Origin: Daucus carota subsp. sativus
Taxonomy: Eukaryota; Streptophyta; Magnoliopsida; Apiales; Apiaceae
Length of the DNA stretch: 64,000 nucleotides
Direction: 5' to 3'
Assembly (NCBI RefSeq): GCF_001625215.2
Contig: NC_030382.2
Coordinates: 36,008,610-36,072,609 of the forward strand
The notes beneath the pieces were generated by a model. It searched no databases and was not told where the DNA came from. It worked only from the letters and a program-made list of their open reading frames with translations. Shown here one piece after another: positions 23,336-34,403 of this stretch; the stretch's first letter is position 1; every line of letters starts with the position of its first letter. The position numbers and the translations under genes are program-made.

Positions 23336-25652
23336 TTACAAGATACCGCGTAAAAGATGAATAATTTCTGCTGAAACATCTGAAGGGGGTAAACTTAAGA
23401 GAGAATGGCAGCACTCGTTAACACATAAGCATAATATACCTTATGCGTGAGTTTTAAATTAACATGTATTTCCAACCAATGGTATCAGGGTTCAGATACT
23501 CTGGTAACCTCCAATATTTTCGAGTTCTTTCTAATTTGGACACTTAAGTTGAATATTGTCCTCAAATGATTAGTTTTGCCATTACGAAAGGGCTAACAGA
23601 ACAGCCCAACGGCATAACTTATTGCTCGTTGCCTAGAAGTCGAGCCATCTTTATTTACACTGTCTGTTGGCCGAGAGGTATCAACACTTAGGTCTGCAGT
23701 TCTATTTAGCAAAAGAGAAGTCTGCAGTTCTAGATGGTTGCATCAGATGCTGCACCATAACTTGGTGCCAGCTTCTTGGTCACCAAGTCTGCCATTCTTT
23801 TGTTAGAAATCATACCACCCTCATGTTGCTTGACTGCTTTGCGGTCTCTTTGTACTTCTTGCCATCTCAGACCTGTACACTGAACACGAAACGCCAGTGA
23901 GGTCACACTAACATCCTGGAAATCTCTGATCATTTATTTAGTTCCAGTAAAAATTAAAAAGATGAAAGAATCTGACTTTATTTGATTACTTAGGGATCTG
24001 AGATATTCAGAATTCTTCTCTTCATCTTCATGATCATCCAAGCTAACACAAAAAAGGGTAAATGGCATTACAATAATATATATAGGGAGTGATAATAATG
24101 CGAACAATTGTTCCGCGATAGAGAGTCACGAAGAACAAACTGTGTTACTACGCCGAATCCCAATTACATGGACCAAATAATAAAATGGTAGTATTAAGGT
24201 AGTACTTGAGTCGGTACTTAGTTGTCCAGGTGAAGCTCCTAGATTCATGCAATTAGTAGCAAGTTAGTATGCAATTAGTTGATTATTTATGTATTCAGCA
24301 CGTCTATATACGTGGTGGAATGTAGACTCATCTGTTGAATGAAGAAGCAGGGTTTTATTCTCAAAACACTAGTGGTTTGTTTTCATCATGAGAAAACACT
24401 TACAAAATCTGAAGCTTCAACTGGGACCTAATCCTCACTCTCAAAAATGTATAGAACATATGCAATTGCTCTCACCGTTTTCGCTAAAATGGTTCTCCAT
24501 AGACATATATGACCTGGTTTTGAATCATTTGCCTTCCGTTCCCAAAGTTTCTTGCCTACCTATGATCATCTTTACAACACATTTTCAGTCTAAATTTCTT
24601 TTCTCTGCTTCACCTACAAAAAAGTGTAAATCTTTAGCATAAACTCTAGAAATATAGAAAAATGCAATAAGGACCTAGAATGGTTTCTCAACATGAGCTG
24701 CACACACATAAAGAACATCATACATATTTCTGAATGTATTTGACAAAAATGTTATGATGAAAATGCTAATAATAACGCAGAAAATGCTTTAGTGCGAATA
24801 TTGGGGTAGAAGCTACAAATTACAATACATGAGAATAAACAGACTGAACATATTATGATTATATACACACGAGATGAGATGCATAAAAAGCTGTGACCAA
24901 GTTTTTAAACATTGTAATCTTCTTCATAGAAAATGAAAAGATCTAAATATAAATTATATTTGTATCACCTTCTTATGTATCTAGGATACCAGATTACTCA
25001 TGCTTTCTACAAAATAAAAGTAACAGTCCAGCCTCAGTCCATTCAGTTCATACTTTGTAATTAAAAATATCTTCAGTCCAGCCTTGGTGAAATTATGCAT
25101 CAGCATTTTTGTTGGTGTTAGGAAAGTTCCCAACTTAAATTACATTAGAATTTGCAATTTCACATTCGCCTTGTTTCTTCACCCTATGCAATTCTTTAAA
25201 TGTTTTTTCATCTCTTGTTCTTCCACTGAACTTGGAGTGTATCCTGCCTTTTACTAATGAAGACATTACCCTTAAAAGAACTTGTCTCAAAAGAAAATAA
25301 TGTCCCGGGGATATTACCAATTCAAGGACTACCATGGTAAAAAGAAACCTGTCCCTCTCCAGTATCCAGAAATTTGAAGCTGGTCATCATGAATGCAATT
25401 GTATCTCTGTCTGAGAGCATAACTTGCTGTATCATCTTTCATCAAGAACTGAAAATGATTATCTTGCATTAGTTGTTGATGGAAGAAAGAAAAACCCACA
25501 TCTTTATTGTTCTTCACCTTCTAAATCAAGTATCTCCATTCTCCAGCTTTAACTTGTGAACCAGATTCTCTGATTCTGCTCAACAACCAAGCAACAGCAT
25601 GAAGTTAATTCTTGAGATAATATCAACCCATAATTATAAAAGTGAGTCGACT
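23336..25652. other. Intergenic DNA with an LTR-like remnant
   Basis: No gene recognised. TGGTATCAGGGTTCAGA at about 23481-23497 resembles a retrotransposon primer binding site, so 23400-23480 may be a decayed LTR end. A 67-codon minus-strand frame at 23730-23933 is of unknown origin. The rest is AT-rich. Confidence 0.45.
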
Positions 25653-27545
25653 TTAGCCATACATTCTTCTGCTATGAGAACGGAGATCATTTTTGTTTGA
25701 TAATATCCAACTATAAGCAGGTTGCTTCTTTACTCCTTTATCATACATGAGATTGCGCAATCCTGCAGCATCATCCCAATACCCTCCAGTCGCTAAAACA
25801 TTTGAAATCAGTACAAAGGTTGCATCATCGTCTGGACAAAGCTCTTTAAGCTTTGTCGCATTACGTATAGCAATTTCTTTGTTTCCATAAAGCTGACAAG
25901 CACTTAGCAATGCTTTATATACTGTAGGTCCTGGTTTTATCAACATGCTATTTATAAGGGATTCTGCTTCATGAACATAACCAGCTCTAGCAAAAAGATT
26001 CACTATGCAAGCATAGTGCTCAACTTTAGGTGGCTCAAGGGAATCGTCATTTCTCATCATATCAAAATACTCGAGACCCTTCTCCAGAAATCCTTCATGA
26101 CTACAAGCAGTGAGCACTGCAAGATATGAGGTAAGATCAGGTTTTAATGTGGTTTTTCTCATTTGTTCAAACAAGCAAAGAGCTTTTGTACCGAAACCAT
26201 TATGCGCACAACCAGCAAGAAGCGAATTCCAAGAATATATATCATGTTCAATCATTGAAAAGAAAACCTTTTCTGCATCGGCAATTCTTCCACATTTTGC
26301 ATACATCGAAACAAGTCCATTCTGTACACACAAGTTAGAGGCATAACCAATCTTGAAAACTAAACCATGCGTTTGTCTCCCCTCATCAAGTGCAGCTATA
26401 ATTCCCATGGCTTTTAAAATAGACACTAATGTAAAGACATCAACATTAATACCTTGGTGCCTCATGTTGTTATAGCACACAAGAGCTTCCTCACCCTTCT
26501 GCAAATTGGCAAAGCCCGCAATAACACCATTCCATGATATTTGGTCCCATATTCTCACAGTTGAGCAAATTTTGAGAAAGTCCTCAGCATTGCTACTTCT
26601 TGAATACATAGTCATTAGACTAACTAATAGGTAATGATTAGATTCTAAACCTTCTCGAATTACACAACAATGTACTTGCTTAAAATGATCAAAATCAACA
26701 GGAAATGAAAAGGAACTCAACAAACAATTGTAAGTCAAAAAATTTGCTCTTATACCCAAGCGTGACATATTTCTAACTAAAACCATCGCTTCATCAGGTC
26801 GTTGTGCTAGCGAATACCCATTAACCATCGAAGTCCAGGTTACAACATTTTTACCAATCACTCCATCAAACACTCCTCTCGAAGCCTCAACATCAGAACT
26901 TTTAATGTACATATCAATCAAACTAGTTCCCACAACAACATCCATCTCAAATCTCGATTTCAAACATAACCCATGAACTTGAGCCCCAAGTTTCACATCC
27001 CTCAACTGAGCACACCCAACAAGAGCACCCGAAACACTATGCAACGTCGGACCCTTCCCCATATTCAGCATTACAATAAAAATCTCAATAGCCATCCAAG
27101 GATTCTGAGCATTCACATACCCCGTAATCAAAGAACTAAAAGAGACCACATTTCTGTGTGGCATTTCATCAAACATCTGTTGGGCATGCAAAATATAACC
27201 ACACTTACCATACATATCAACAAGAGAAGTGGCGACATACATATTTGAACAAAACCCCAATTTTACAACAGAGCAATGAAGCTGAATGCCCAAATTTAAA
27301 GAACCTAATTTTGCAGAGGAACATATAAACTTGGTGAAGATATATGGTGTGTCGTCATCGTGTATAAATTCATGAGGTGTGTCTAAACCACTGTGGTCTG
27401 AGATACTTTCATTCTGGGTACATTGGTATGGATGAATCTTGGATAATGGCAAGTCTTGGTATGTGAAGAAACAGCGAAGAATATTTGCGCGGGAAAAGAA
27501 GTGTTTGTTTGGTTGTGTAGTGTACTGTAACAGCGGTCTGATCAT
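25653..27545 (-). CDS. Pentatricopeptide repeat protein, PLS class with E-type C-terminus
   Basis: A single uninterrupted exon of 630 codons, as usual for plant PPR genes. The N-terminus (MIRPLLQYTTQPNKHFFSR..) is basic, hydroxylated and low in acidic residues, suggesting mitochondrial or plastid import. About a dozen PPR-type helical repeats follow, with hallmarks such as VDMYGKCGYILHAQQMFDEM, NVVTWTSMVNGY and GLVSMYAKCGRIADAEKVF. The end (VEHYACIVNLFARAG..KKQPAYSWI) is an E/E+ motif without a DYW deaminase. Such proteins bind single-stranded organelle RNA and often specify C-to-U editing sites; the target cannot be read here. A 2.25-kb hAT-like element lies 77 bp upstream of the ATG, within the probable 5' UTR or promoter. 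Confidence 0.93.
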   Translation of the reverse strand: MIRPLLQYTTQPNKHFFSRANILRCFFTYQDLPLSKIHPYQCTQNESISDHSGLDTPHEFIHDDDTPYIFTKFICSSAKLGSLNLGIQLHCSVVKLGFCSNMYVATSLVDMYGKCGYILHAQQMFDEMPHRNVVSFSSLITGYVNAQNPWMAIEIFIVMLNMGKGPTLHSVSGALVGCAQLRDVKLGAQVHGLCLKSRFEMDVVVGTSLIDMYIKSSDVEASRGVFDGVIGKNVVTWTSMVNGYSLAQRPDEAMVLVRNMSRLGIRANFLTYNCLLSSFSFPVDFDHFKQVHCCVIREGLESNHYLLVSLMTMYSRSSNAEDFLKICSTVRIWDQISWNGVIAGFANLQKGEEALVCYNNMRHQGINVDVFTLVSILKAMGIIAALDEGRQTHGLVFKIGYASNLCVQNGLVSMYAKCGRIADAEKVFFSMIEHDIYSWNSLLAGCAHNGFGTKALCLFEQMRKTTLKPDLTSYLAVLTACSHEGFLEKGLEYFDMMRNDDSLEPPKVEHYACIVNLFARAGYVHEAESLINSMLIKPGPTVYKALLSACQLYGNKEIAIRNATKLKELCPDDDATFVLISNVLATGGYWDDAAGLRNLMYDKGVKKQPAYSWILSNKNDLRSHSRRMYG

Positions 27546-27820
27546 TTCAATGTTTCTGAACTATGTCGGCTCTCATTACAAGTCTGTATTATGTCACTAT
27601 TTTAAAATGTTTGGTCCTAGATAGGGGTGAACATAAACCCATTCAACCCGCTAACCCAACCCAAACAGACCCTTTTTTAGGCCGATTAATCCGACCCGTT
27701 CAAAACCGAAAAATAAATGGGTTAATTTTTAAAAAACCCGATTAAGTTGGGTTGGGTCAGGGTTTTACAGATTTTAACCCTGAACTAACCCAACCCAACC
27801 CGATTTTATATATATATATA

Positions 27821-28505
27821 GAGTCTTACTCCAATAGAAACCACTTTATTCTAGAAACTAAAAACCAAGCTGAAATATCACTAAATCCTAAAGCAGATAC
27901 CACTAAATTCTTAAACAACCCCATCTCCACCTCCATCTTCATCAACCCCACCTCCATCTTCACCAACCCCACCCCCACATCCACCACTGCCACCACCTCC
28001 GTCGTCACCTCGTCCATAACCACCATCACCTTTATGCCCCCTCCATCTCCACCTCCATTATTTCTCTAACAACACAATCTCCACCTCCATCTTCACCAAC
28101 CCCATCTTGGTCGATGCTTCAACCTCCTTCAGCCCCGTTCATACTTCTTTCCCCACCTCGGCTCAACTTCAAAACGCGGCGGAGCCACCACTATTCCGGC
28201 AACGCTCCAACCCCCTACTTCAAGCCGCACATACCTTCGCTACAATCATCCTTTCTCCATCTCTACCTTCACCTCCACCATCGTCACTACCATCTGAATC
28301 GAAATCGTGAACAGATCTGGAAATTTTGAGCAGTGTTTGGAACATATATGAAGATTCTGGGCGGCTTCTGCAAGTTTTCACTAAATCTTACAACACTGAT
28401 CACTAAATCGTAAAGAGAATATCACTAAATTGTACTGAGAATATCACTAACTTGTATTGGTTTCTAGTTTTTATTTTAAAAGTGGTTTCTATTTGATCAT
28501 GAGCC
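27821..28505. repeat. Nested ~690-bp repeat, copy 1
   Basis: Starts GAG(T)CTTACTCCAATAGAAACC and ends GGTTTCTATTTGATCATGAGCC; its ends are imperfect inverted repeats (CAATAGAAACCACTTT with AAGTGGTTTCTATTTG). The interior is CCACCTCCATCTTCACC-rich, giving spurious Pro/Thr/Ser-rich reading frames. It is flanked by (TA)n tracts. Confidence 0.75.
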
Positions 28506-28521
28506 TATATATATATATATA

Positions 28522-29208
28522 GAGTTTTACTCCAATAGAAACCTTCTTATCCTAAAAACTAAAAACCAATCTGAAATATCACTAAATCCTAAAGTATATA
28601 CCACTAAATTCTTAAACAACCCCATCTCCACCTCCATCTTCACCAAAACCACCTCCATCTTCACCAACCCACCTCCACTACCACCACCTCCGTCGTCACC
28701 TCCTCCATAACCACTAACACCTCTATGCCGCCCGCCCCCTCCATAACCACCACCTCCATCTCCACCTCCACCTCCATTATTTCTCTAACAACACAACCTC
28801 CACACCTCCATCTTCACCATCCCCATCTTAATCGCTGCTTCAACCTCCTTCAACCATGTTCATACTTCTTTCTCCACTCGACTCAACTTCAAACGCGGAG
28901 CCGCCACTAATCCGGCAACGCTCCAACCCCCCACTTCAAGCCGCTCAAACCTCCGCTACAATCATCATTCCTTCATCTTCACCATCACCTCCACCATCTC
29001 CACCACTATCACCACCATCTGAATTGAAAACATGAACAGATCTGGAGATTTTAAGTGGAACATATCTGGAGATTAAATTTTCACTAATTCCTGCAACACA
29101 TATCACTAAATCCTAAAGAGAATATCACTAAATTGTACTGAGAATATCACTAACTTGTATTGGTTTCTAGTTTTTATTTTAAAATTGGTTTCTATTTGAT
29201 CATTAGCC
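28522..29208. repeat. Nested ~690-bp repeat, copy 2
   Basis: Direct tandem copy of 27821-28505, separated by a (TA)n tract and diverged by substitutions and small indels. It has the same start, same end and the same CTCC-rich interior. Confidence 0.75.
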
Positions 29209-29921
29209 TATATATATATATATGTGTGTGTGTATATATCTTCATATATATAATATTTATATACCTATTTTACATTTTTTAGTTTATCTCAATCAATCTT
29301 TAACCTAAATTTGATTTATCTAGGGTGTGTCTATACATTTACAACAGCAATATGAATAATTTTAAGTATCTCGATAACTATAAAATGTAAATGATGACTT
29401 TTGGAATTTGAACATGATTAATGATTTGTTAATGAACTGATATACACATTATAAATAAGAGTTGATAACTGAGTGTGTGTACAACAATTTCCTATTATTT
29501 GACCATTGTTTAAATGTTTCACCAATGTAATAGGCTTACTTCTTCGATCAAAAACTTACGCATCTACTGATATTAGTGAATGATTCATAAAAACTGAGTA
29601 ACTATAAATATGTATGCCGACTGTTACTAGCTACCGGTGTGCGAGTGAGTTTTTTTTTTCCTGTCGCGATGAATGACTAAATTTTTATTTATTATAATTT
29701 TCGCAAGTTTAACCCAAACCAATCCGACCCAACCCGAATTAATTGGGTTGGGTAGGGTTGGGTTAGATAAAATTTTTTCAATTAACGGGTTAAGCTTTTA
29801 TTAACCCGAACTAATTGGGTTGGGTCGTTTTTTTCCAAAAACCCGTCCAACCCAACCCATGTTCACCCCTAGTCCTAGATCTCATGATCCAATCCCATAC
29901 AGAGCCTGTGAAGCATAGAGC

Positions 29922-30246
29922 CTGTTTGCCTCACCCGTGTGTTTAGGTTAAGCAATTTTCGACGCTAAAAAATGTTTTGTTTATATAATAATTTTAAAGT
30001 CTTCCAAAAAAAAATAACTTTTAAAGTCATTTTAAAGTCAGAAACGGACTGAAATTAAGAAGTTAATTTGAGATATTTTTTTAGTAACTTCAATTTATAA
30101 ACTTTTTTCTAATACAAAATGTTTTTATTAAAAAAATCACGGAAAAAAGTGCCTTATACTAACTTTTAGAGTTTAAGTTAGTTTCTTGCTTATTTCTGAC
30201 TTTAAGTCGGTTTCTGACTTATTACACAGATAAACACTTTATAGTT
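29922..30246. repeat. Possible hAT-type MITE remnant
   Basis: Begins near AGAGCCTGTTTGCC and contains TTTCTGACTTTAAGTC / AAAGTCAGAAACGGACT in inverted arrangement, like the neighbouring element at 30247. Boundaries are unclear. Confidence 0.4.
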
Positions 30247-30616
30247 TGGGCTTGTTTGCTTGGGCTTTAAGTCATTTCTGACTTTAATCTGAAAAATGTC
30301 TGTTTGAGTAATAAGTCAGAGCTCAGCTTAAAGTCAGAAATAAGCCAGAAACTGATTTAAGGCTAAAAGTTAGTTTGGGTTACTTTTTCCAGTGATTTAA
30401 TTTGTTTGAACTTTTTTCTTATAAAAAATTTTAATAAGTTACAAAATTACTCAAAAATCACCTTTATTTTTATTATAATATTATTAATAACCCATAAGCC
30501 ATCAATAATTCAATAATTACCCATACAGACATTTTAAGCTCTCAACTTATCAAATAAGTCATGTTAAGTCATAAGTCACGTTAAGTCATAAATAATAAAC
30601 TCACCCAAACGAGCTC
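30247..30616. repeat. MITE with GGGCTTGTTTG ends
   Basis: The left end GGGCTTGTTTGCTTGGG and right end CTCACCCAAACGAGCTC are imperfect inverted repeats. Subterminal AAGTCATTTCTGACTT-type repeats occur at both sides. It resembles short non-autonomous hAT elements. The TSD was not resolved. Confidence 0.55.
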
Positions 30617-31051
30617 TAAGTCTAAAAAGTAGTTTTGTAAAAAGCGCATTAAGCGGCCGTCTAGCAAAATCAGTTCTAAAACGCTTTAATTTTGTGCTAA
30701 GCGGGTAACTAAGCGTTTTTAAAAATTAAGCGGATTATTAAGCGAATTAAGCGGTCAAAATATGTTGACTTGCTATTTTTTTTTAATTTTAAAATATTAT
30801 TGCTATTATTATTATTATTATAATATAACTATAATTATATTAAAATATTATAAATTTAAGCTATTACCACAACATAATATTATTTTTAAATATATAAATA
30901 TTATAACTAAAAATTTAATTATATATTATTAATTCAGTTTAAAATTCTGCTTAAACATCGCAAGATTCTTCCACAGCTTAGCTAAAAAGCCGGGGCGACA
31001 GTATATATGCCAACATGAATTACAAATCCTTTTCAAACTTAAACTCTGTTA

Positions 31052-31446
31052 GAGCATCTCCAACCATCTAAAGCCCTTGGCTAAAAGGTGAGTTGGCATA
31101 CTTAAAATAAAAAGTTTTAGCCAACTGCTCCAAAAACTCAACTCCAACCATGATGAGCTGTTGTCTATAAATTTAGCCAACCTCCTATGGATGGCTAAAT
31201 TTGTCGAACCTCTACAGGTCTGTAAGAAAATCTGTAGGAAGATTGTACATCATTTATTATCATATTGAACTGATATATTCTATTTTAACAATTTAAAACA
31301 TTAATAACATACTATTTTTAAATTATAGCCAATCAATATAGCCAGTACCATTGTGGCAAAATGTCTTACAGGTTCAGCAAATTTTATATAATGTCTTACA
31401 GATCCAATTTAGCCAACGATTATAGCCAATGCCGTTGGAGATGCTC
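31052..31446. repeat. Tourist/Harbinger-like MITE, TTA target duplication
   Basis: Terminal repeats GAGCATCTCCAAC and GTTGGAGATGCTC are perfect 13-bp inverted repeats flanked by TTA on both sides (31049-31051 and 31447-31449). These ends and a 3-bp TTA duplication are typical of PIF/Harbinger-derived MITEs. Confidence 0.85.
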
Positions 31447-31502
31447 TTAGTAGTATTAAGTTTAGGTGGCTGTAAAGATCCAAGAAAAACACTTCCATCA
31501 CA

Positions 31503-32572
31503 ATGGCATCAATGACCCAAATATCCAGGCCCGATCCTGAACTATCGGGGATCCTGGGCCAAACGAAAAATTGGAGCCCTTTTTAAAAATCTGAAAATAT
31601 TCAAATCATCAAATTTTTATTATTAATATATTACAAAAAAAGTTCCAAACAATTTATAAATTAGGACATAACACACAATCCAACATTTCATAAAAAATGA
31701 GTTCTACGAACCTTCTGAGATGCAAAATCATTGATGACCAAGAAACTCTGGATTTATCAATTGCAGAATCTGTGAATAACTTCAATACATGGATGATAAA
31801 ACTCACAAGTGATGCACTTTCCAACTGAACTTATCTCTATTTAAATTGTAGAAAGAAATAGGTGTCGTAGTTCAGAATATATGAAGATTCCAAGAGATTT
31901 AATGGTTACAACGTCTTGTTTTTCTTGGAAAGTATTCAGATTTAATGGAGACAGAAGGGATGGAGATGAGGGGAGAAGGAGAGACGAGCAGCGAGCTGAA
32001 ATAAAATTTGGGCTGGATATTTGGATGTGTAATGTGTTATGTGATCTGTTGTGTTATTTTTTGTGTATCACTTTTAATTTTTCTTATCGACAAGTTATCT
32101 TGCCTTCCATTTTTTTTCTTTCATTTTTCTTATTTATTAATTTAATTATTTTGTCAATCAATCTATCAAAAAAGATAACTTAAAAATAATAATTATTTTG
32201 ACAAAAATAATTTTAATATATTCTACCTTAAAAAATAATAATATAAATGAAAACAATAATTTTTTTGACAAAAAAAAAATAATTAATTAAATAACCTAAA
32301 ATTTTTGGGGCCCCTCTTATTTTTGGGCCCTAGGCCCCTGCCCCTCTGGCCTACTCTCAGAACCGGGCCTGCAAATATCTGCGCACAATAAATTTTTCGT
32401 TAGTCTCAAATCTCGGTTAACTATCACCGCAATCGGCGTTGCCTCCGGCTTTCTCATTCATCGGCTAGCAAATCATCATTTTCGTAACAGTATTGGTGGT
32501 GTGAGTTCTACACTGCTGTCTTTTTTCTCGCCGAAAGCAAAAGACGAGAGCTTGCAGCCATTATCCGGGTAG
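31503..32572 (+). pseudogene. TOC75-like N-terminal gene fragment split by an hAT element
   Basis: An ATG at 31503 opens a frame (MASMTQI) interrupted by a transposon after 31525. Across it, ignoring one target-site copy, the frame resumes at 32380 and runs to TAG at 32570-32572, giving 71 codons. The second part contains TAIGVASGFLIHRL and then SPKAKDESLQPLSG, resembling TAVSVGSGFLIHLL and the AKEDENQ..WDPHG region of the TOC75 gene 3.6 kb downstream on the same strand. It lacks POTRA domains and barrel. I read it as a truncated duplicate of the TOC75 5' end. Similarity is limited to about 50 residues, so another origin is possible. Confidence 0.6.
31526..32371. mobile_element. hAT-like element, 846 bp, 8-bp TSD
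   Basis: Terminal repeats CAGGCCCGATCCTGA and TCAGAACCGGGCCTG are imperfect inverted repeats flanked by the exact 8-bp duplication CAAATATC (31518-31525 and 32372-32379). There is no transposase; a 100-codon frame at 31881-32183 shows no known domain. The element interrupts the TOC75-like fragment. Confidence 0.88.
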
Positions 32573-33107
32573 AATTATGTCATTAAAAAAGAATATCAGA
32601 CATAATCGGAGCGGATATAAAAATGCTCATATCCGAGATCATAAGTTATTTGGATTTAATTTTTTGTCAATTTAATCGTTTTCAAAAACAAATATGATAC
32701 GTATATAGCGGATGAGAAAATGACCTAAATATCGTTATTCTAAAGGATAAAAGTCCAAATTAACGATTGTTATACAAGGTGCCCTGTTTAAACACTGAGA
32801 TGCGCATGTTTCATGTGCGTATATCTTCAAAATATCAGCACTAACTTCTTTCATATCTCTTCTTACTTCTCTGGACTACTCTTCTTCAGCTATAATAGAT
32901 ATTTAAACATACACATGTACCTTAATCTATATACAAATGTTTAATATTTTTTTATATAAATATTTTCAACAATTGATTTAAATTTCATTGAAGTAAATGA
33001 ATTTGTATTCTTGGATTAGTGGTTGAAGCGGATGATTTCTCAAGTAAGACTGATGTGGCTGGAACAAGTAAATAATATCCACAGCTTCACCAGATGAATA
33101 ATGAATA
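32573..33107. other. Intergenic DNA
   Basis: AT-rich. A GATGCGCATG..CATGTGCG motif near 32799-32820 echoes the GCAT/ATGC palindromes further on. No gene seen. Confidence 0.5.
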
Positions 33108-33115
33108 ATATGAGA

Positions 33116-33486
33116 TAGAGCTGCAATTCGAGTCGGGCGGCTCGCGAGCTCGCCCGACTGGAACTCGTTTAAGTAGGCTCGACTCGGCTAAACGAGCCGA
33201 GCTCGGGCAAAGGTTCTGGCTCATTTAATTAAACGAGCCGAATTCGGGTAGAGATATAGGCTCGATTAAGTGTAAAATCAAACGAGCCGCTCGCCCGACT
33301 CGCTAAAACTGGCTCGTTTAGCTAAACGAGCCGGCTCGACTCGACTCTTGAAATTAAACGAGTCAAATTCGGGCAGAGATTCAGGCTTGATTAGTTAAAC
33401 GAGCCGGCTCGGTTCGGCTCGATTAACTTCGGCTCGAATTACGCCCGGCTCGAAACTCGGCTCGTTCGGCCCGAATTACACCCCTA
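33116..33486. mobile_element. hAT-type MITE rich in GGCTCG, 8-bp TSD
   Basis: Starts TAGAGCTGCAATTCG and ends CGAATTACACCCCTA, imperfect inverted repeats of the TAGGGGTGTAATTCG type. It is flanked by the exact 8-bp duplication ATATGAGA (33108-33115 and 33487-33494). The 371-bp body is packed with CGAGCC/GGCTCG repeats and is far more GC-rich than its surroundings. Confidence 0.85.
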
Positions 33487-33549
33487 ATATGAGAGGATAG
33501 ACGTATGTTGAAGACGTGTTATTATTTTAGTAAGCTGATAGTCTGATAC

Positions 33550-33564
33550 GCATCATCAATATGC
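33550..33564. repeat. GCAT-N7-ATGC palindrome, first of three
   Basis: GCAT(CATCAAT)ATGC. The same 15-bp layout recurs at 34409-34423 and 34500-34514, each preceded by AC and followed by G. Confidence 0.7.
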
Positions 33565-33590
33565 GTAGGTACACTAACACGCATTCTTAT

Positions 33591-34403
33591 ATCGCTCTCT
33601 CTCCCAGCCGCCTCTCCTCTCTTCCTCTTCTATTAGGGTTTGTCTTTTTTCAAGTAAATCGAGGGGCTTCCACTGGTTTTCTCCGGTGGAAAGCCCCAAC
33701 CCCTTTATTATTTATTATTACCCTCGTCAATTTCTTTTCAATAAAACCCAATCTTTTGGGTGTTTGTGTGTCTCTCCTCTTGGAGTGTGTGGTTGTGTCT
33801 CTCCTTTTGGAGTGTTTGTTATGTCTTTGTTTAGTCATGATTGGGTTGATTTCGTGTTGGATCAGTTGAAAACGAGTTTATTGATATTTTTGGTGATCTA
33901 CAAAAACTGTATCGAATCTGAGACGGTGGTGATTATTGCAAGAGCTCACCTTTCACAATCAAAGATTGTTCATCATTTACGGGTTTACACTTTCGGCATG
34001 TCTATAGCTGGTATCCGGCATGTAGATAGCTGGGGTGCTTTCGGCAAGTCTATAGCTGGTATTCGGCATGTAGATAGCTGTGGTGCCACTTCTCCAATCT
34101 CCATTTATGCGATTGGTGTTTCTGAACATTGGGCTATCAATAGTTTTTATGTGATATGGTCAATTGCGATGTTACTGTTTCCAGAGATTTTGGTGCAATT
34201 TGGATCGCTTGGGATGTCTTTGATTTCGTTCTTAGTTTCAAGAATTATTGAATTCTATCTGTTAAACGATCAGGAAACAAATCATCTAATTGTTTTTAGC
34301 ATGCTATTTGTTTTACCACCTGGTTGTATCGACAGTTGGGGGTTTGTCCCGACTGTATTATATTCAAGTTAATGAAATCTTCTTGCTTTTGTCAAAAAAA
34401 AAA
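33591..34403 (+). mobile_element. Poly(A)-tailed retroposon, copy A (813 bp)
   Basis: The insert starts ATCGCTCTCTCTCCC, ends in A(11) and is flanked by an exact 15-bp duplication AACACGCATTCTTAT (33576-33590 and 34404-34418), the hallmark of LINE-type target-primed reverse transcription. It encodes no reverse transcriptase; the 228-codon frame at 33686-34372 resembles no known protein. An internal 48-bp tandem duplication lies at 33991-34086. The 3' part (GGGGGTTTGTCCCGACTGT, then TTCAAGTTAATGAAATCTT) and a central AGAGCTCACCT block recur in copy B at 42778-43483. No tRNA-like A/B boxes were seen, so it is not a typical SINE. Confidence 0.85.

Larger units (their letters stand above)
27614..29879. 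mobile_element. hAT-like element, 2250 bp (27622-29871), with 8-bp TSD
   Basis: Terminal inverted repeats TAGGGGTGAACAT (27622-27634) and ATGTTCACCCCTA (29859-29871) are flanked by the 8-bp duplication GTCCTAGA (27614-27621 and 29872-29879), the hAT signature. Both subterminal regions are rich in AACCCAACCC/GGGTTGGGTT. No transposase is visible, so it is non-autonomous. The middle carries two tandem copies of an unrelated ~690-bp repeat. Confidence 0.85.

Noticed and set aside
23730..23933. 67-codon minus-strand frame with a protein-like composition
   Set aside because: I could not match it to any family, and there is no convincing exon structure around it; possibly a decayed gene remnant.
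27752..28910. Pro/Thr/Ser-rich and Val/Met-rich open reading frames
   Set aside because: They come from simple CCACCTCCATCTTCACC repeats inside a tandemly duplicated repeat in a transposon and show no gene structure.
31881..32183. 100-codon frame in the 846-bp hAT element
   Set aside because: No hAT transposase or dimerisation motif; likely chance.
33686..34372. 228-codon open frame within the poly(A) retroposon
   Set aside because: The frame is not conserved in the related copy at 42778-43483, includes a 48-bp tandem duplication, and resembles no protein.
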